From: JAFDVL01 sp043736395
GTDB lineage: Bacteria > Acidobacteriota > Blastocatellia > RBC074
DNA length: 61,273 bases
Direction: 5' to 3'
NCBI GenBank assembly: GCA_043736395.1
Contig: JAYTCQ010000402.1
Span: 1-61,273 of the forward strand
This document shows positions 1-8,345 of this stretch, in pieces (position 1 is the first letter of the stretch; every line of letters begins with the position of its first letter). The notes below the pieces were generated by a model. It made no database searches. It saw nothing but the letters and a program-made list of their open reading frames with translations, and was not told the DNA's origin. The translations under genes were made by a program, and so were the position numbers.

Positions 1-110
1 CCCTTCGTGCGCGTAGACAGCGTCGTCGTATCCCGCCAAATCACCTCGATGCAGGTTCGTGAACAGCATCAAAGTGGCTAAGATGAAGACAAGGCCAAAA
101 AGAACCGATG

Positions 111-160
111 GCTGTGCCAGGCTGTGCCAGGCTGTGCCAGGCCGAGCCAGGCCGAGCCAG
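111..160. repeat. Tandem 10-bp repeat, five units
   Basis: Three perfect copies of GCTGTGCCAG are followed directly by two copies of the variant GCCGAGCCAG. The sequence shows no coding role. It lies at the edge of a region with transposase remnants, so slippage-prone junk DNA or a trace of past insertion is the simplest reading. Confidence 0.9.
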
Positions 161-544
161 AATATAGCTCGCTTTATAAGCATCATAACTTGCTATTTAT
201 AGAAAATTGGGCTGAGCGAAAAAAATGGTAACCAAATCTGTCTTTACGGCGTCTTACATCACAAGGACGTTCGGTCAAGAGGAAAGGAATTCTTTTTCGC
301 CAAGCTAAGAAAATCCAAGGGACTGGAAGGCTATGCTTTTCTAGGGCTGCGGTCTTCCTGTCCCATTTGTCACTAATGATTGATTGAGTTGCCGTTTCTG
401 TACAAAAGAAACCGCACAGAAACATAAGTACCACAAGTAAGTACCTAAGCAAAATTAATCCAGCGAATTCCGCCGAAGCGAGAAGAAACAGTTTGTATGT
501 CTGATGCTAGAGAGCGAACGCGCAGTGGGGTTTGCGCATCATCC
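161..544. other. Intergenic stretch without a recognisable gene
   Basis: Short open frames occur on both strands, but none has a recognisable family motif or a convincing ribosome binding site. With the transposase fragments that follow, this is best read as decayed mobile-element or spacer DNA. Confidence 0.5.
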
Positions 545-781
545 TTACGACACGTCCCGCGCTGATTTGAGGTCTGACAGGTCTGTACCGCACACCCAAC
601 GGAAAAAAGGTTGAAAAAGAGCCGCTCCCACATCCTCCACCCAGTCAAACAACTCTTTATGCGAAGTCGGTTTCGCTACCAGCACGAAGCCGTAGCGCAA
701 CTGCCGCAATAACTTGATGAACGGTTCATGCCCGAACAAATCATCGCCCGTCACCAGCATCGGAACGTGAAAAAATAACAT
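545..781 (-). pseudogene. DDE transposase fragment (internal piece)
   Basis: The frame encodes a stretch containing LVTGDDLFGHEPFIKLL and then FVLVAKPTSHKELFDWVE. This resembles the catalytic core of IS4/ISNCY-type DDE transposases, where an Asp in a D-x-L-[FY] context precedes a PFI...L block and a KP.DHK..F.W segment. The similarity stops after about residue 50 and the frame ends at 78 residues, so both the start and the C-terminal half of the enzyme are missing. It is an inactive remnant. The family assignment is from memory of motif style and is tentative; that it is a transposase piece is more secure. Confidence 0.5.
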
Positions 782-837
782 ATAACGCTAGAATAGGAGA
801 AAGAGGGAAAGAGGGAAAAAGATAACGAAGAGAAGCT

Positions 838-1169
838 ATGAGAAAAACGTTAGAACAGCAATTTTTTGAGACATTAGACGAAAAGCAAAAGCGTCTGTAT
901 GCGGGGTTGAGAGCAAACGAACGAGGCTACTTTGGAGTGCGGCAAGTGTCAGAAGAACTCGGACTTCATTCGCACACAATTCGTGCGGGACAAAAGGATT
1001 TAGTGGCACTTTCGCAAGGCGCGAAATTGCCTGCGCGAGTCCGTAAAGCGGACGGCGGGCGAAAAAAAACATTGCCACTAAAGCAGAGTTGACGACTATT
1101 TTTGATGAAATCGTGGAAGCCCAAACAGCGGGTTCACCTTCTTTCCTATTTTCTCTTCCGCGAGATTAA
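838..1169 (+). pseudogene. ISAzo13-type transposase, N-terminal remnant with a -1 frame change
   Basis: The first frame (838-1092) encodes a helical N-terminus with LDEKQKRLYAGLRANERGY, a helix-turn-helix-like segment (GVRQVSEELGLHSHTIRAG), and the RVRKADGGRKK motif typical of ISAzo13 transposases just before the catalytic domain. It stops after a run of eight A (1062-1069). The next family block, ELTTIFDEIVEAQTAGSP, continues in the -1 frame from about 1074 to a stop at 1167-1169. The catalytic DDE domain is absent. The A8 run could allow -1 slippage, but the truncation makes the copy inactive in any case. The start ATG has a purine-rich stretch upstream. Confidence 0.7.
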
Positions 1170-1326
1170 CACCTTCTTTTCTCAGACGACATCTTGGCGG
1201 GCTTTCTCTATAGCTGTGTATGGTTTGGTTTCAGTTCGTGTTTCCTGGGACAATTCAATTGGGAAAGAATCTTGCCCTGACTAAAAAGTTGCCGTGCAGT
1301 TATTGCCAGCAGCGCGAACTAACAGT

Positions 1327-2730
1327 TCACGCTACAGTTTTTCGACGATAATAAAAATAGATCGGCAATCCAATCAAAATCAAAACAATTCCTACCGTAG
1401 ATTCTAAAGGCTTTGTGAAGAGCGTATTAATAATTAACCAGCAAGCTACCAACACGAATACGACAGGGATCAGCGGATAGCCAAAAGTTTTATATGGTCG
1501 CGGCGCGTCTGGCATCTTTCGGCGCAGCACGAATACAGAAGAAGTCACCAGGCCATAAAAAATCCACGAAGCAAATAACAGGCAATCCGTTAATTGGTCG
1601 AATGTTCCTGACAACGCCAGAACGCAAGACCAGAGAGCTTGTACGATGAGCGAAAAAACAGGAACTCTGGTTCCTGCACTTAACCGCGCCATCGAAGGAA
1701 AAAACAGCCCATCCTTCGCCATCGCAAATGGGACGCGGGCATTCGATAAAATCGAACCATTCAACGCCCCAAAAGCTGAAATTACGAACGCGATAGAAAT
1801 AAGTTTTCCACCGTACTCGCCTAGAAAAGTTTGTGCGGCTTTGGCTGCGGCAGGTAAGGCATCGCGGTATTTGGTTGAATTCGCAGTCACGACTTCGCCG
1901 AACGGGAGCGCGTAAAAATACGAAAAATTCATCAGGCAATAAATCACCATGACGATCACCATTCCGGCTATCAGAGCAATGGGAATGTTGCGTCCGGGAT
2001 CGCGAACTTCGCCTGCTGCCATCGGCATATTATTCCATCCATCGTATCCCCAAAGTGCCGCGAGCATCGCCGTTCCGAACAGTGCAAACCCGCTCCATTC
2101 AGGCGTATTCGCGGGCGTCGCGAGGTTTGCGAGCGTCGCAGTTTTCGAGGCAAAAAATACGCCGCCAACAACAAACGCAATTCCTGCAATTTTTAGAACC
2201 GTCAGCAAAGATTGCACTTTTCCACCAACAACGACAGTTAAACAATTGATGGCGGTGAGCAATAAGATTACGGCGACGGCGACAATTTGTTTGGCTCCGA
2301 ATTGCCAGTTAATTGTTTGCCCAAGAAACGTAAAAGTTTTTTCCGCCCACACCGCATTGAGCGGCAAAAATGTTGAGAGAAAAATTGCAAAGCCTGCGCC
2401 GAGGCTGGCGATAGATGCGCTGCCTGCCACGATGAAACGCTGCCATCCGAAGAGGAAAGCCGAAGCTTCGCCATACGAATGTCGCAGATAAACATACTCT
2501 CCACCCGCGTGTGGCAGCATTGCGCCAAGCTCGGCATAAGTGAGAGCACCCGCCAGCGAAAGCAATCCGGCAGCAACCCAGGCAGCGAGAACGAGTGTTG
2601 GACTTCCGACCTGTTGCGCCATTGGAGCGGCTTTCAAAAATACGCCTGTACCGATGACAGTTCCGATAACGAGAGCGGTTGTATCGGTGAGCGTCAGACC
2701 GCGCAGGAGTTGGTTTTTTTCGTGTGCCAT
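1327..2730 (-). CDS. APC-superfamily amino acid permease
   Basis: This is a 467-residue polytopic inner-membrane protein, predicted to move amino acids in symport or exchange. The N-terminus carries the APC signature of TM1 (TALVIGTVIGTGVFLKAAP, about residues 18-36) with the G-x-G-x-G unwinding motif. TM2 and TM3 follow with AALTYAELGAMLP-like residues (AELGAM near 67), and about 12 hydrophobic segments can be counted. Length and layout fit the LAT/serine-threonine exchanger branch of amino acid permeases; the substrate cannot be read from sequence. It starts 10 bp after the VapC-like gene on the same strand, with no clear Shine-Dalgarno sequence before the ATG, so it may depend on read-through from the toxin-antitoxin pair or on its own unseen promoter. 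Confidence 0.85.
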   Translation of the reverse strand: MAHEKNQLLRGLTLTDTTALVIGTVIGTGVFLKAAPMAQQVGSPTLVLAAWVAAGLLSLAGALTYAELGAMLPHAGGEYVYLRHSYGEASAFLFGWQRFIVAGSASIASLGAGFAIFLSTFLPLNAVWAEKTFTFLGQTINWQFGAKQIVAVAVILLLTAINCLTVVVGGKVQSLLTVLKIAGIAFVVGGVFFASKTATLANLATPANTPEWSGFALFGTAMLAALWGYDGWNNMPMAAGEVRDPGRNIPIALIAGMVIVMVIYCLMNFSYFYALPFGEVVTANSTKYRDALPAAAKAAQTFLGEYGGKLISIAFVISAFGALNGSILSNARVPFAMAKDGLFFPSMARLSAGTRVPVFSLIVQALWSCVLALSGTFDQLTDCLLFASWIFYGLVTSSVFVLRRKMPDAPRPYKTFGYPLIPVVFVLVACWLIINTLFTKPLESTVGIVLILIGLPIYFYYRRKTVA

Positions 2731-2740
2731 TTGATTTTTA

Positions 2741-3145
2741 TTAATCCCAGATTGTTGTTACCAGACCGGATGCGTGAATAACAGAATCTCCGGTAATCAA
2801 GGGTAATCGAAGCCGCAAAGCTTCAGCTACAATTAAACGATCAAAGATGTCCGGGATGACGGTTAGGGTGTGACTTTGGATAACAGTTTCAGGAAATAAG
2901 GGAAGGAATTCAAAGCTGGCGCTGTTTCGCATCAACTCTAATTCGATCTCAAGTTGAGACATGATGATGCCTGGAATACGTCGTCTCTCAATCACCATAA
3001 TCATTTCAGCGATGACGACAGCTGGTATGTAAATCTTAGCATCGCCTTTCGCAGCATCAGTTAATACCGCGAGTGCCTCCTTGCCAAGTCGAGACTCTGC
3101 AAACAAATGCCAGATTAGCGCGTGAGTATCAGCTACATAATCCAT
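2741..3145 (-). CDS. VapC-type PIN-domain ribonuclease toxin
   Basis: A 134-residue PIN-domain protein, the size of VapC toxins, which cut RNA (often tRNA or rRNA) using Mg2+ bound by four acidic residues. The acids are in place: Asp6 in ADTHALIW, Glu47 in VIAEM, Asp102 in FDRLIVA, and Asp120 in LITGD. Its ATG shares one base with the stop of the upstream gene (TAATG at 3143-3147), the usual translational coupling of antitoxin and toxin. The subfamily with DTHALIW is common in Acidobacteria and cyanobacteria. The partner is the DUF104-like protein upstream. The toxin assignment is strong; the RNA target is unknown. Confidence 0.85.
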   Translation of the reverse strand: MDYVADTHALIWHLFAESRLGKEALAVLTDAAKGDAKIYIPAVVIAEMIMVIERRRIPGIIMSQLEIELELMRNSASFEFLPLFPETVIQSHTLTVIPDIFDRLIVAEALRLRLPLITGDSVIHASGLVTTIWD

Positions 3146-3492
3146 TACTCATCCGTTGCATCTGGTTTAGGCCATCGAGTATCAAAGTGATGAGCGCGTT
3201 CCTGACGAATTTCTTCCAGTGCATTGGCGACAGGGTCTTCATTATCGGGGATGGCAGTTAAATCCGCAGAAAACAATCCAGGCAAACGAAGGATTTTTCT
3301 ACCATCTGGCAAAATAGTTGTCCGTCGCTCGATTTCAGCTGCGAGAACAGAGTCTTTGATAAGTGTCTCTGACAAAGAAGGAGGAATAGTTTTCTCCAAA
3401 ATCAGCCGATATTGTTGGTGTTCCTGAACATCAAGCGGGGCTAAAGGTTTGAAAACACCATTCTCGTAAATTGCATCAATCACTGTTTGCAT
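3145..3492 (-). CDS. DUF104-like antitoxin, partner of the PIN toxin
   Basis: A 115-residue protein whose first 35 residues (VIDAIYENGVFKPLAPLDV...) match the DUF104/AF2212-like antitoxin pattern, a short beta-rich fold in which an E/YENGVFKPL motif is diagnostic. DUF104 proteins are normally about 60-75 residues. This one has a longer acidic C-terminus ending EIRQERAHHFDTRWPKPDATDE, which may be the segment that wraps the toxin. An AAAGGAGAG site lies about 11 nt before the ATG. It is translated first and overlaps the toxin start by one base. The antitoxin role is inferred from the family and the gene arrangement. Confidence 0.75.
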   Translation of the reverse strand: MQTVIDAIYENGVFKPLAPLDVQEHQQYRLILEKTIPPSLSETLIKDSVLAAEIERRTTILPDGRKILRLPGLFSADLTAIPDNEDPVANALEEIRQERAHHFDTRWPKPDATDE

Positions 3493-3549
3493 AAGATGAT
3501 TGCTCTCCTTTGAATCAAGGCTCGTAATAGATTCCAGTTTACAATTGAA

Positions 3550-4473
3550 TTAGTAAACGTCCAAGTCATGTCCCGACACAATCTTACCTTGATAGCCTTG
3601 CTGAATTTCGTCGAGTAAATCTTCTTCGGAGGTTCCCCAGAATAACTGATGATACAAAATCAGCAAGCCGGGTTTTGCTTTCGTAGCGATTTCTGCTAAC
3701 TCGCGAGATGAAGTGTGATAGCTCGAATGATATTTTTGCCAATCAGGAGTTCGTTTCAAAAATCCTGTCTGCGAATAGACTTCATGAATCAACACATCAC
3801 ATCCGTTACAAGCGTCAATGACGCTTTGGCTTGGAGCACAATCGCCGGAAATCACAATTGTTTTATCAGGCGTTTCGAAACGAAATCCATACGCTTCTTG
3901 CCATTTACCATGTTTGACCGCGAAGGCTTTGACAGTGACGTTGACATCTTTGTAAATCACGCCTGGTTTGATTTCGTGCGCGTTCACTTTGTAGCCTGTT
4001 TTGTTGGATGGTTCGCCGCCATTCAAGCGCATATTAATATCTTGTTTGTATGCTTTGACGATATTATTCGTCATCGCTTTAAGACCTTTAGAACCGAAAA
4101 CTTCGAGCGGGTCTTTGCGTTCTAAAACCCAGGGCGAAAAAATTAAATCCGCAAATCCAAGCGTATGATCGGAATGCAAATGCGTGACGAATGCTTTGCT
4201 GAGCTTCGGCATCGCCAAGCCTGTGACGCCTTTGCGACGCGCGGCTTCTGCACGACGAACTACGCCGGGGCCGAAATCAATGATGTACGGCGTGTCATTA
4301 ACGACGATGGCCACGGATGGACCGGAGCGGTCAGGATCGGCATTTGGTGTGCCTGTGCCGAGCATGACGATTTGAGTTTTTGAAGAAGGGTTTTGCGCAG
4401 AGGAAGCAATATGTATTAAAGCAAAAAAAGAAAGCCCGACCAAAAGCATTGAAATCGAAATTAAGCTTTTCAT
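3550..4473 (-). CDS. Secreted metallo-beta-lactamase-fold hydrolase
   Basis: A 307-residue protein with an N-terminal signal peptide (MKSLISISMLLVGLSFFALI, cleaved near SSA-Q). The mature part has the metallo-beta-lactamase fold: the GTGTPNADPDRSGPS segment and the zinc motif THLHSDHTLG (His98, His100, Asp102, His103), then later a GDCAPS and an HEVYSQ segment. The order is like ribonuclease Z and arylsulfatase-type hydrolases, but the export signal makes tRNA processing unlikely, so a periplasmic hydrolase of unknown substrate is the safer reading. The start is placed at 4473 because GGAGGA (4481-4486) sits 7 nt upstream; a TTG start five codons earlier would lie inside that site. Confidence 0.85.
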   Translation of the reverse strand: MKSLISISMLLVGLSFFALIHIASSAQNPSSKTQIVMLGTGTPNADPDRSGPSVAIVVNDTPYIIDFGPGVVRRAEAARRKGVTGLAMPKLSKAFVTHLHSDHTLGFADLIFSPWVLERKDPLEVFGSKGLKAMTNNIVKAYKQDINMRLNGGEPSNKTGYKVNAHEIKPGVIYKDVNVTVKAFAVKHGKWQEAYGFRFETPDKTIVISGDCAPSQSVIDACNGCDVLIHEVYSQTGFLKRTPDWQKYHSSYHTSSRELAEIATKAKPGLLILYHQLFWGTSEEDLLDEIQQGYQGKIVSGHDLDVY

Positions 4474-4498
4474 CGGGCGTTCCTCCAATCACGTAATC

Positions 4499-5233
4499 TT
4501 ACAAAGATGGAACAGAATATTCCTTGAGAATTTTCCATAAAAGAATCGCGCTGCCATTATCGTCTTGTTTGATGACACGAAAAGCAACCAACGTATTTGA
4601 TTTTCGATACTGAACTGAACGCAACACGTAAGTATTGTTCGCAATCACTGGTAGCGAGGATTTATAAAGGACAGTTCCTATATTTTCACCTTGCTGAAAT
4701 TTCAAAAAATCACTTCGCGCAGCAGTCGCTTTTTTGGGTGCAGAGTATTGTGCAACGTATGAAATAGCAGAAGTATCTGAGCTAATTGAATCAAGCGAAA
4801 CATCTCCAAGGTTCACCATAAAGCCAAGATTCGCGCCGCCGCCACCTGTGAAAAAGAAGTTCTTTTCCAATCTTATATCTGCGCCTCTGGAGCCGCCGTA
4901 ATATTGTTGCCCAAATGAATAGTACGCACCACCAGCAAGCGATTTTTTAGGGTTAGAAAGTTCACGAGGCAATAAACGAATTAATCCCGAATCTTTCTGT
5001 TGTAAGAAATCTTTATAGGTAGCCTTTAAATCTGGGGACAATAGTAGAAGTTTTTTTTCGATGGAAGTCATCAATGGCACTTCAAAGCGTGTTGTATTCC
5101 AATACGCTTCAGCATCGCTATAACCTGATCCCGTTCCAAATGCGCCAGAGTCCATAGTTTGGGCTAAGATACTTATGGCGAGTAAAGAAATTGTAACCAA
5201 AACAAGCGTTGAAGATTTTATGAGCTGAGACAT
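4499..5233 (-). CDS. Exported protein of unknown function
   Basis: A 244-residue protein I do not recognise. It begins with a clear signal peptide (SSTLVLVTISLLAISILAQ, cut after about residue 25), so it is probably periplasmic or on the surface. The mature part has a Gly-rich start (DSGAFGTGSGYSDAEAYW), a central Gly/Tyr-rich segment (GGAYYSFGQQYYGGSRGAD), and mixed beta-like stretches at the end; no Cys pattern or catalytic motif is seen. AGGAAGGA lies about 8 nt before the ATG. It lies between lysA and the secreted MBL hydrolase on the same strand, with 33 and 25 bp gaps, which suggests one transcript. Confidence 0.75.
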   Translation of the reverse strand: MSQLIKSSTLVLVTISLLAISILAQTMDSGAFGTGSGYSDAEAYWNTTRFEVPLMTSIEKKLLLLSPDLKATYKDFLQQKDSGLIRLLPRELSNPKKSLAGGAYYSFGQQYYGGSRGADIRLEKNFFFTGGGGANLGFMVNLGDVSLDSISSDTSAISYVAQYSAPKKATAARSDFLKFQQGENIGTVLYKSSLPVIANNTYVLRSVQYRKSNTLVAFRVIKQDDNGSAILLWKILKEYSVPSL

Positions 5234-5266
5234 GTTGAATCCTTCCTTTCGAAAATTTAGTTTTTC

Positions 5267-6661
5267 TTACATTTCATTGATGAGTAAATCTTCGTATGTG
5301 TCGCGCTTGCGAATGACTTCGACTTTGCCATCATCAACTAAAACGGCGGCTGGAAATGGACGACCATTATATGCCGTCATCTGCGACATAGTATAAGCTC
5401 CGGTATTAAGCATCGCAATAATTTCGCCGACGTTCATGTTTTTTGGCAGCAGACGGCAATCGGGCAAATGTCCATCGCCGTGCAAATCGAAATACACGTC
5501 GCCACCGTCGCACAGCGGGCCGGCCATTCGATAGCTGGCATCCTGGGCTTCACTGGCACGCGAAGCGTTTACGGCGTGGTAGTACCAGTGATACATCACC
5601 ATCGAAAGCATCAGGTTATATCCGGCATCTGTCAGCACCCAATTTTCTTTGGTTTCAGGACGCGATTTGATATTTCGTACCGTAGTCAAAATCGTTACCG
5701 CATCCGCAATGACACTGCGCCCTGGTTCCATCACGATTTCGATGTCGTTGAGCAAATGTTCCGCTCCGGCGTTGCGGGCGGATTCGCGGACGATTTTGAT
5801 GGCCGCGCCAATCGCTTCATCCGAAGTCAAAATCGCGCCGAGCATGTTGCGTTCGTCTTCAGAAATTTCTTCTGCTTGTGAGCGGTCGCGCAGGTAATTG
5901 ACCGGAATGCCTCCGCCGATATTGATGTGTTGTAACTGATGTCCGGTTTCTTTATGCAGCCAGACAACGTGTTCCCACATCGTCGCAAAAGCTTCTGCGT
6001 AAGGTTCAGGATCAGGCGTTTGCGATCCGACGTGAATGTGAATTCCAACTAAATTTATATGGTCAGGATTGCGGAGCGCACGCAACATGACTTCGCGTGC
6101 CTGCGACGGAGAAATTCCGAACTTGGAAGTATAAAGCGCGGTCTGCAATCCGGCGTGCGAGCGCGTACCGACTCCGGCGACTAAGCGGGCAGTAACGTTG
6201 GCACGTTTGTTGAGGCGCATCGCAACTTTTTCGACTAACTCTAATTCGTACGGCGAATCCAGATTGATCGCGTAAATTCCAGCTTCGATAGCTTCGGCAA
6301 TTTCCTGTTCAGTTTTTGAAATCCCGTTCATCTCAATTTGATCGGGACGAAATCCGGCTTTCAACGCACGAAATAATTCGCCGCCGGAATTGACTTCGAT
6401 ATCTATGCCTGCGGCCTGGACTACGCGCAGTACACCCAAAACATTGTTGGCTTTGGAGGCATAACAAAGTTTTAATTTCGGATGATGTTTTTTTGCTTCG
6501 AGCAAGCGCGCAATATTTTCACGAATGCGCGGAGCCGAAATCACAAACAGCGGCGTATCGAATTCTTTGACGAGTTCGGTCGTGTCTACGCCGTTGATGT
6601 GCAGGTGATTGTTATTTACTTCAAGATACTTCGGGATTGCCCAATCGGGTTGAGTCGTCAT
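5267..6661 (-). CDS. lysA: Diaminopimelate decarboxylase
   Basis: A 464-residue fold-type III PLP enzyme that decarboxylates meso-diaminopimelate to L-lysine, the last step of lysine synthesis. The Schiff-base lysine is Lys70 in LCYASKANN. The HIHVGSQ motif, the Gly-rich phosphate site INIGGGIPVNY, EPGRS, and the dimer-interface segment LCDGGDVYFD all follow in the family order. The protein is slightly longer than the usual 420 residues, with extra residues in the middle and at the N-terminus. AAAGG lies about 10 nt before the ATG. It is downstream of aroDE and fits a cell-wall and amino-acid setting with the meso-DAP-type MurE in this window. A related ornithine/arginine-type decarboxylase is less likely given the motif spacing. 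Confidence 0.88.
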   Translation of the reverse strand: MTTQPDWAIPKYLEVNNNHLHINGVDTTELVKEFDTPLFVISAPRIRENIARLLEAKKHHPKLKLCYASKANNVLGVLRVVQAAGIDIEVNSGGELFRALKAGFRPDQIEMNGISKTEQEIAEAIEAGIYAINLDSPYELELVEKVAMRLNKRANVTARLVAGVGTRSHAGLQTALYTSKFGISPSQAREVMLRALRNPDHINLVGIHIHVGSQTPDPEPYAEAFATMWEHVVWLHKETGHQLQHINIGGGIPVNYLRDRSQAEEISEDERNMLGAILTSDEAIGAAIKIVRESARNAGAEHLLNDIEIVMEPGRSVIADAVTILTTVRNIKSRPETKENWVLTDAGYNLMLSMVMYHWYYHAVNASRASEAQDASYRMAGPLCDGGDVYFDLHGDGHLPDCRLLPKNMNVGEIIAMLNTGAYTMSQMTAYNGRPFPAAVLVDDGKVEVIRKRDTYEDLLINEM

Positions 6662-6747
6662 TAGTAACAGCCTTTGTTTTATAAATTAAAAATGCAGGGG
6701 AATAATAGAACACGAATGATTTGGATGAAACGGGAACGAGGTTTTTA

Positions 6748-8241
6748 TTAATTCACTGCTTGCCACATAACTTCAATAGCAGCTTCTTCGCCAGTCCATA
6801 ATTTGAATTGTTCTCCGGCTTGCGCGATCAACATCGCCAAGCCGCCAAGCGTTTTACATCCCGCAGCTTTGGCATCTTTAAGCAATTGCGTTTCGAGCGG
6901 GTTGTAAATTAAATCATAAACCAGCTGCACATTTTTCAGTGCTTCAGGATTGATGGGACTGACGCCTTCATTGTGACCTTGCATCCCAATCGGAGTGCAA
7001 TTAATGACGATGTCGGCGGCTCCGTTGAAGTCTGAAATCGAAGCAGAATTTGCACTAAATTCATCTGCGAGAATTTTGGCTTTTGCAGCGTCGCGTGCAT
7101 AAATCGTGATGTCTGCTCCGCGTGCTTGTAAGCCGTAACAAATGGCTCTGGCTGCGCCGCCTGCGCCGATGATGGCGGCACGTGCGCCTTTTAATTCGAT
7201 CATTTTTTCCAGCGGATTCATCGCTCCGGCGACATCGGTATTGTGTCCGTGAAGCTCATTATTTTTGACGACGACGGTGTTGATTGCGCCAACCGCCTGC
7301 GCTTCGGGAGCAATGAAGTCAAGCTGCGGCATGATGCTGATTTTATGCGGGATCGTGATGCTTAAACCACGTAGGTTCCAATCGAATTTTTTAGTTTTCG
7401 GGTGCACAAAATCGCGGACGAATTCAGTTATATCGTCAACTTCAAAAGGCAAATAAACAGCATCACGGTTGAGAGATTTGAAGGCGGAATTATGAATTAA
7501 TGGCGAACGTGAATGACCGACGGGGTTCCCGGCTACACCGTAAATTTCGCTTGGTTTTGAAAGTTGATGCACGCGAAATAAATCCCGTAATTCCTCAGCC
7601 GTAGGTTGTCCGCTGGCACTTTCGGCTCCGCGTTTTAAGGCTCCAAAAGTGAGCATCGCGCCGCGTGAAAGTGCTAAAATTCTGGTCGCAATTCCGGGCA
7701 ATCCCATCCCTAAAATAATTGCAGGTTTTTCGCCGCGTTCCATTAAATCAAATAGCGGAAGGCAATCCGAAATTTGATTTACTTTGGTAGCGATTTTTAT
7801 GACAGCTGCCGGAGTTAGTGCGATGCGGTCATATATTTCGCAAATATTCACAGGGGTTTCATCGAAGTTGTGATTTGAGCAAATAATTTTATCCCACGAA
7901 ATCGGTAGAATTTTATTGGCAAGATGCTCAACCAAATCCAATTCAAAATCAGCAAAAGAAATTAGTTTTACGATTTCCGGTTTCAGGCTACACCAGAAAT
8001 TCAAGCGATTTTCCAATGATAAGTCTCGCATTCCTCCCTGTTCGCGTGGGCGAAAAGTGAACAGCAAAGGCTTGGAAATTTGATGTGCAGAAATATTTAT
8101 TAGAACTTCGTCAAGCTCAGATTCGGGCAGATAATCAATGCGCAGCTCAATGATGTCAGCCAATGGTGCGGCTTCCGCGATGGCGGCGATGAAGGCGGCG
8201 GCGTTTGTTTCGGTGATCGGAATACAAATGAATTGATGCAT
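6748..8241 (-). CDS. aroDE: Bifunctional 3-dehydroquinate dehydratase / shikimate dehydrogenase
   Basis: A 497-residue fusion catalysing steps 3 and 4 of the shikimate pathway. Residues about 1-220 are a type I dehydroquinase: IELRIDYLPE, the base-providing His in IICSNHNFDET, and the Schiff-base Lys in VIKIATKVN. Residues about 230-497 are shikimate dehydrogenase: the substrate loop GHSRSPLIHNSAF, catalytic Lys in SITIPHK, Asp in HNTDVAGAM, and the NADP site IGAGGAARAI. The dehydratase-dehydrogenase fusion order is that of plants and several bacterial phyla. The start is set at 8241 (MHQFICIPITET), where homology begins. An open frame continues upstream to 8424, but those codons lie in the promoter and 5' part of the divergent tmRNA gene and are not protein-coding. 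Confidence 0.92.
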   Translation of the reverse strand: MHQFICIPITETNAAAFIAAIAEAAPLADIIELRIDYLPESELDEVLINISAHQISKPLLFTFRPREQGGMRDLSLENRLNFWCSLKPEIVKLISFADFELDLVEHLANKILPISWDKIICSNHNFDETPVNICEIYDRIALTPAAVIKIATKVNQISDCLPLFDLMERGEKPAIILGMGLPGIATRILALSRGAMLTFGALKRGAESASGQPTAEELRDLFRVHQLSKPSEIYGVAGNPVGHSRSPLIHNSAFKSLNRDAVYLPFEVDDITEFVRDFVHPKTKKFDWNLRGLSITIPHKISIMPQLDFIAPEAQAVGAINTVVVKNNELHGHNTDVAGAMNPLEKMIELKGARAAIIGAGGAARAICYGLQARGADITIYARDAAKAKILADEFSANSASISDFNGAADIVINCTPIGMQGHNEGVSPINPEALKNVQLVYDLIYNPLETQLLKDAKAAGCKTLGGLAMLIAQAGEQFKLWTGEEAAIEVMWQAVN

Positions 8242-8270
8242 TAAACGGGAAATTCCTAAAAAGTGATTTG

Positions 8271-8299
8271 TTGACACTCCAAGCTCTGACCCGTACACT
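8271..8299 (+). promoter_or_regulatory. Sigma-70-type promoter of the tmRNA gene
   Basis: A perfect -35 TTGACA (8271-8276) is followed after exactly 17 bp by TACACT (8294-8299) as the -10 box. The predicted start is near 8306, leaving about 40 nt of 5' leader before the mature tmRNA end at 8346, to be removed by RNase P. Confidence 0.8.
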
Positions 8300-8345
8300 C
8301 TAATTCGTCCGCGTTCCTCTTGTAAATACGAACGCTCTTTGAAGT

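Noticed and set aside
183..452. An 89-residue minus-strand open frame
   Set aside because: It has no ribosome site, no family motif, and lies in decayed mobile-element DNA.
3550..4488. A TTG start at 4488 for the MBL hydrolase
   Set aside because: It lies inside the GGAGGA ribosome binding site that serves the ATG at 4473, and would put charged residues before the signal peptide.
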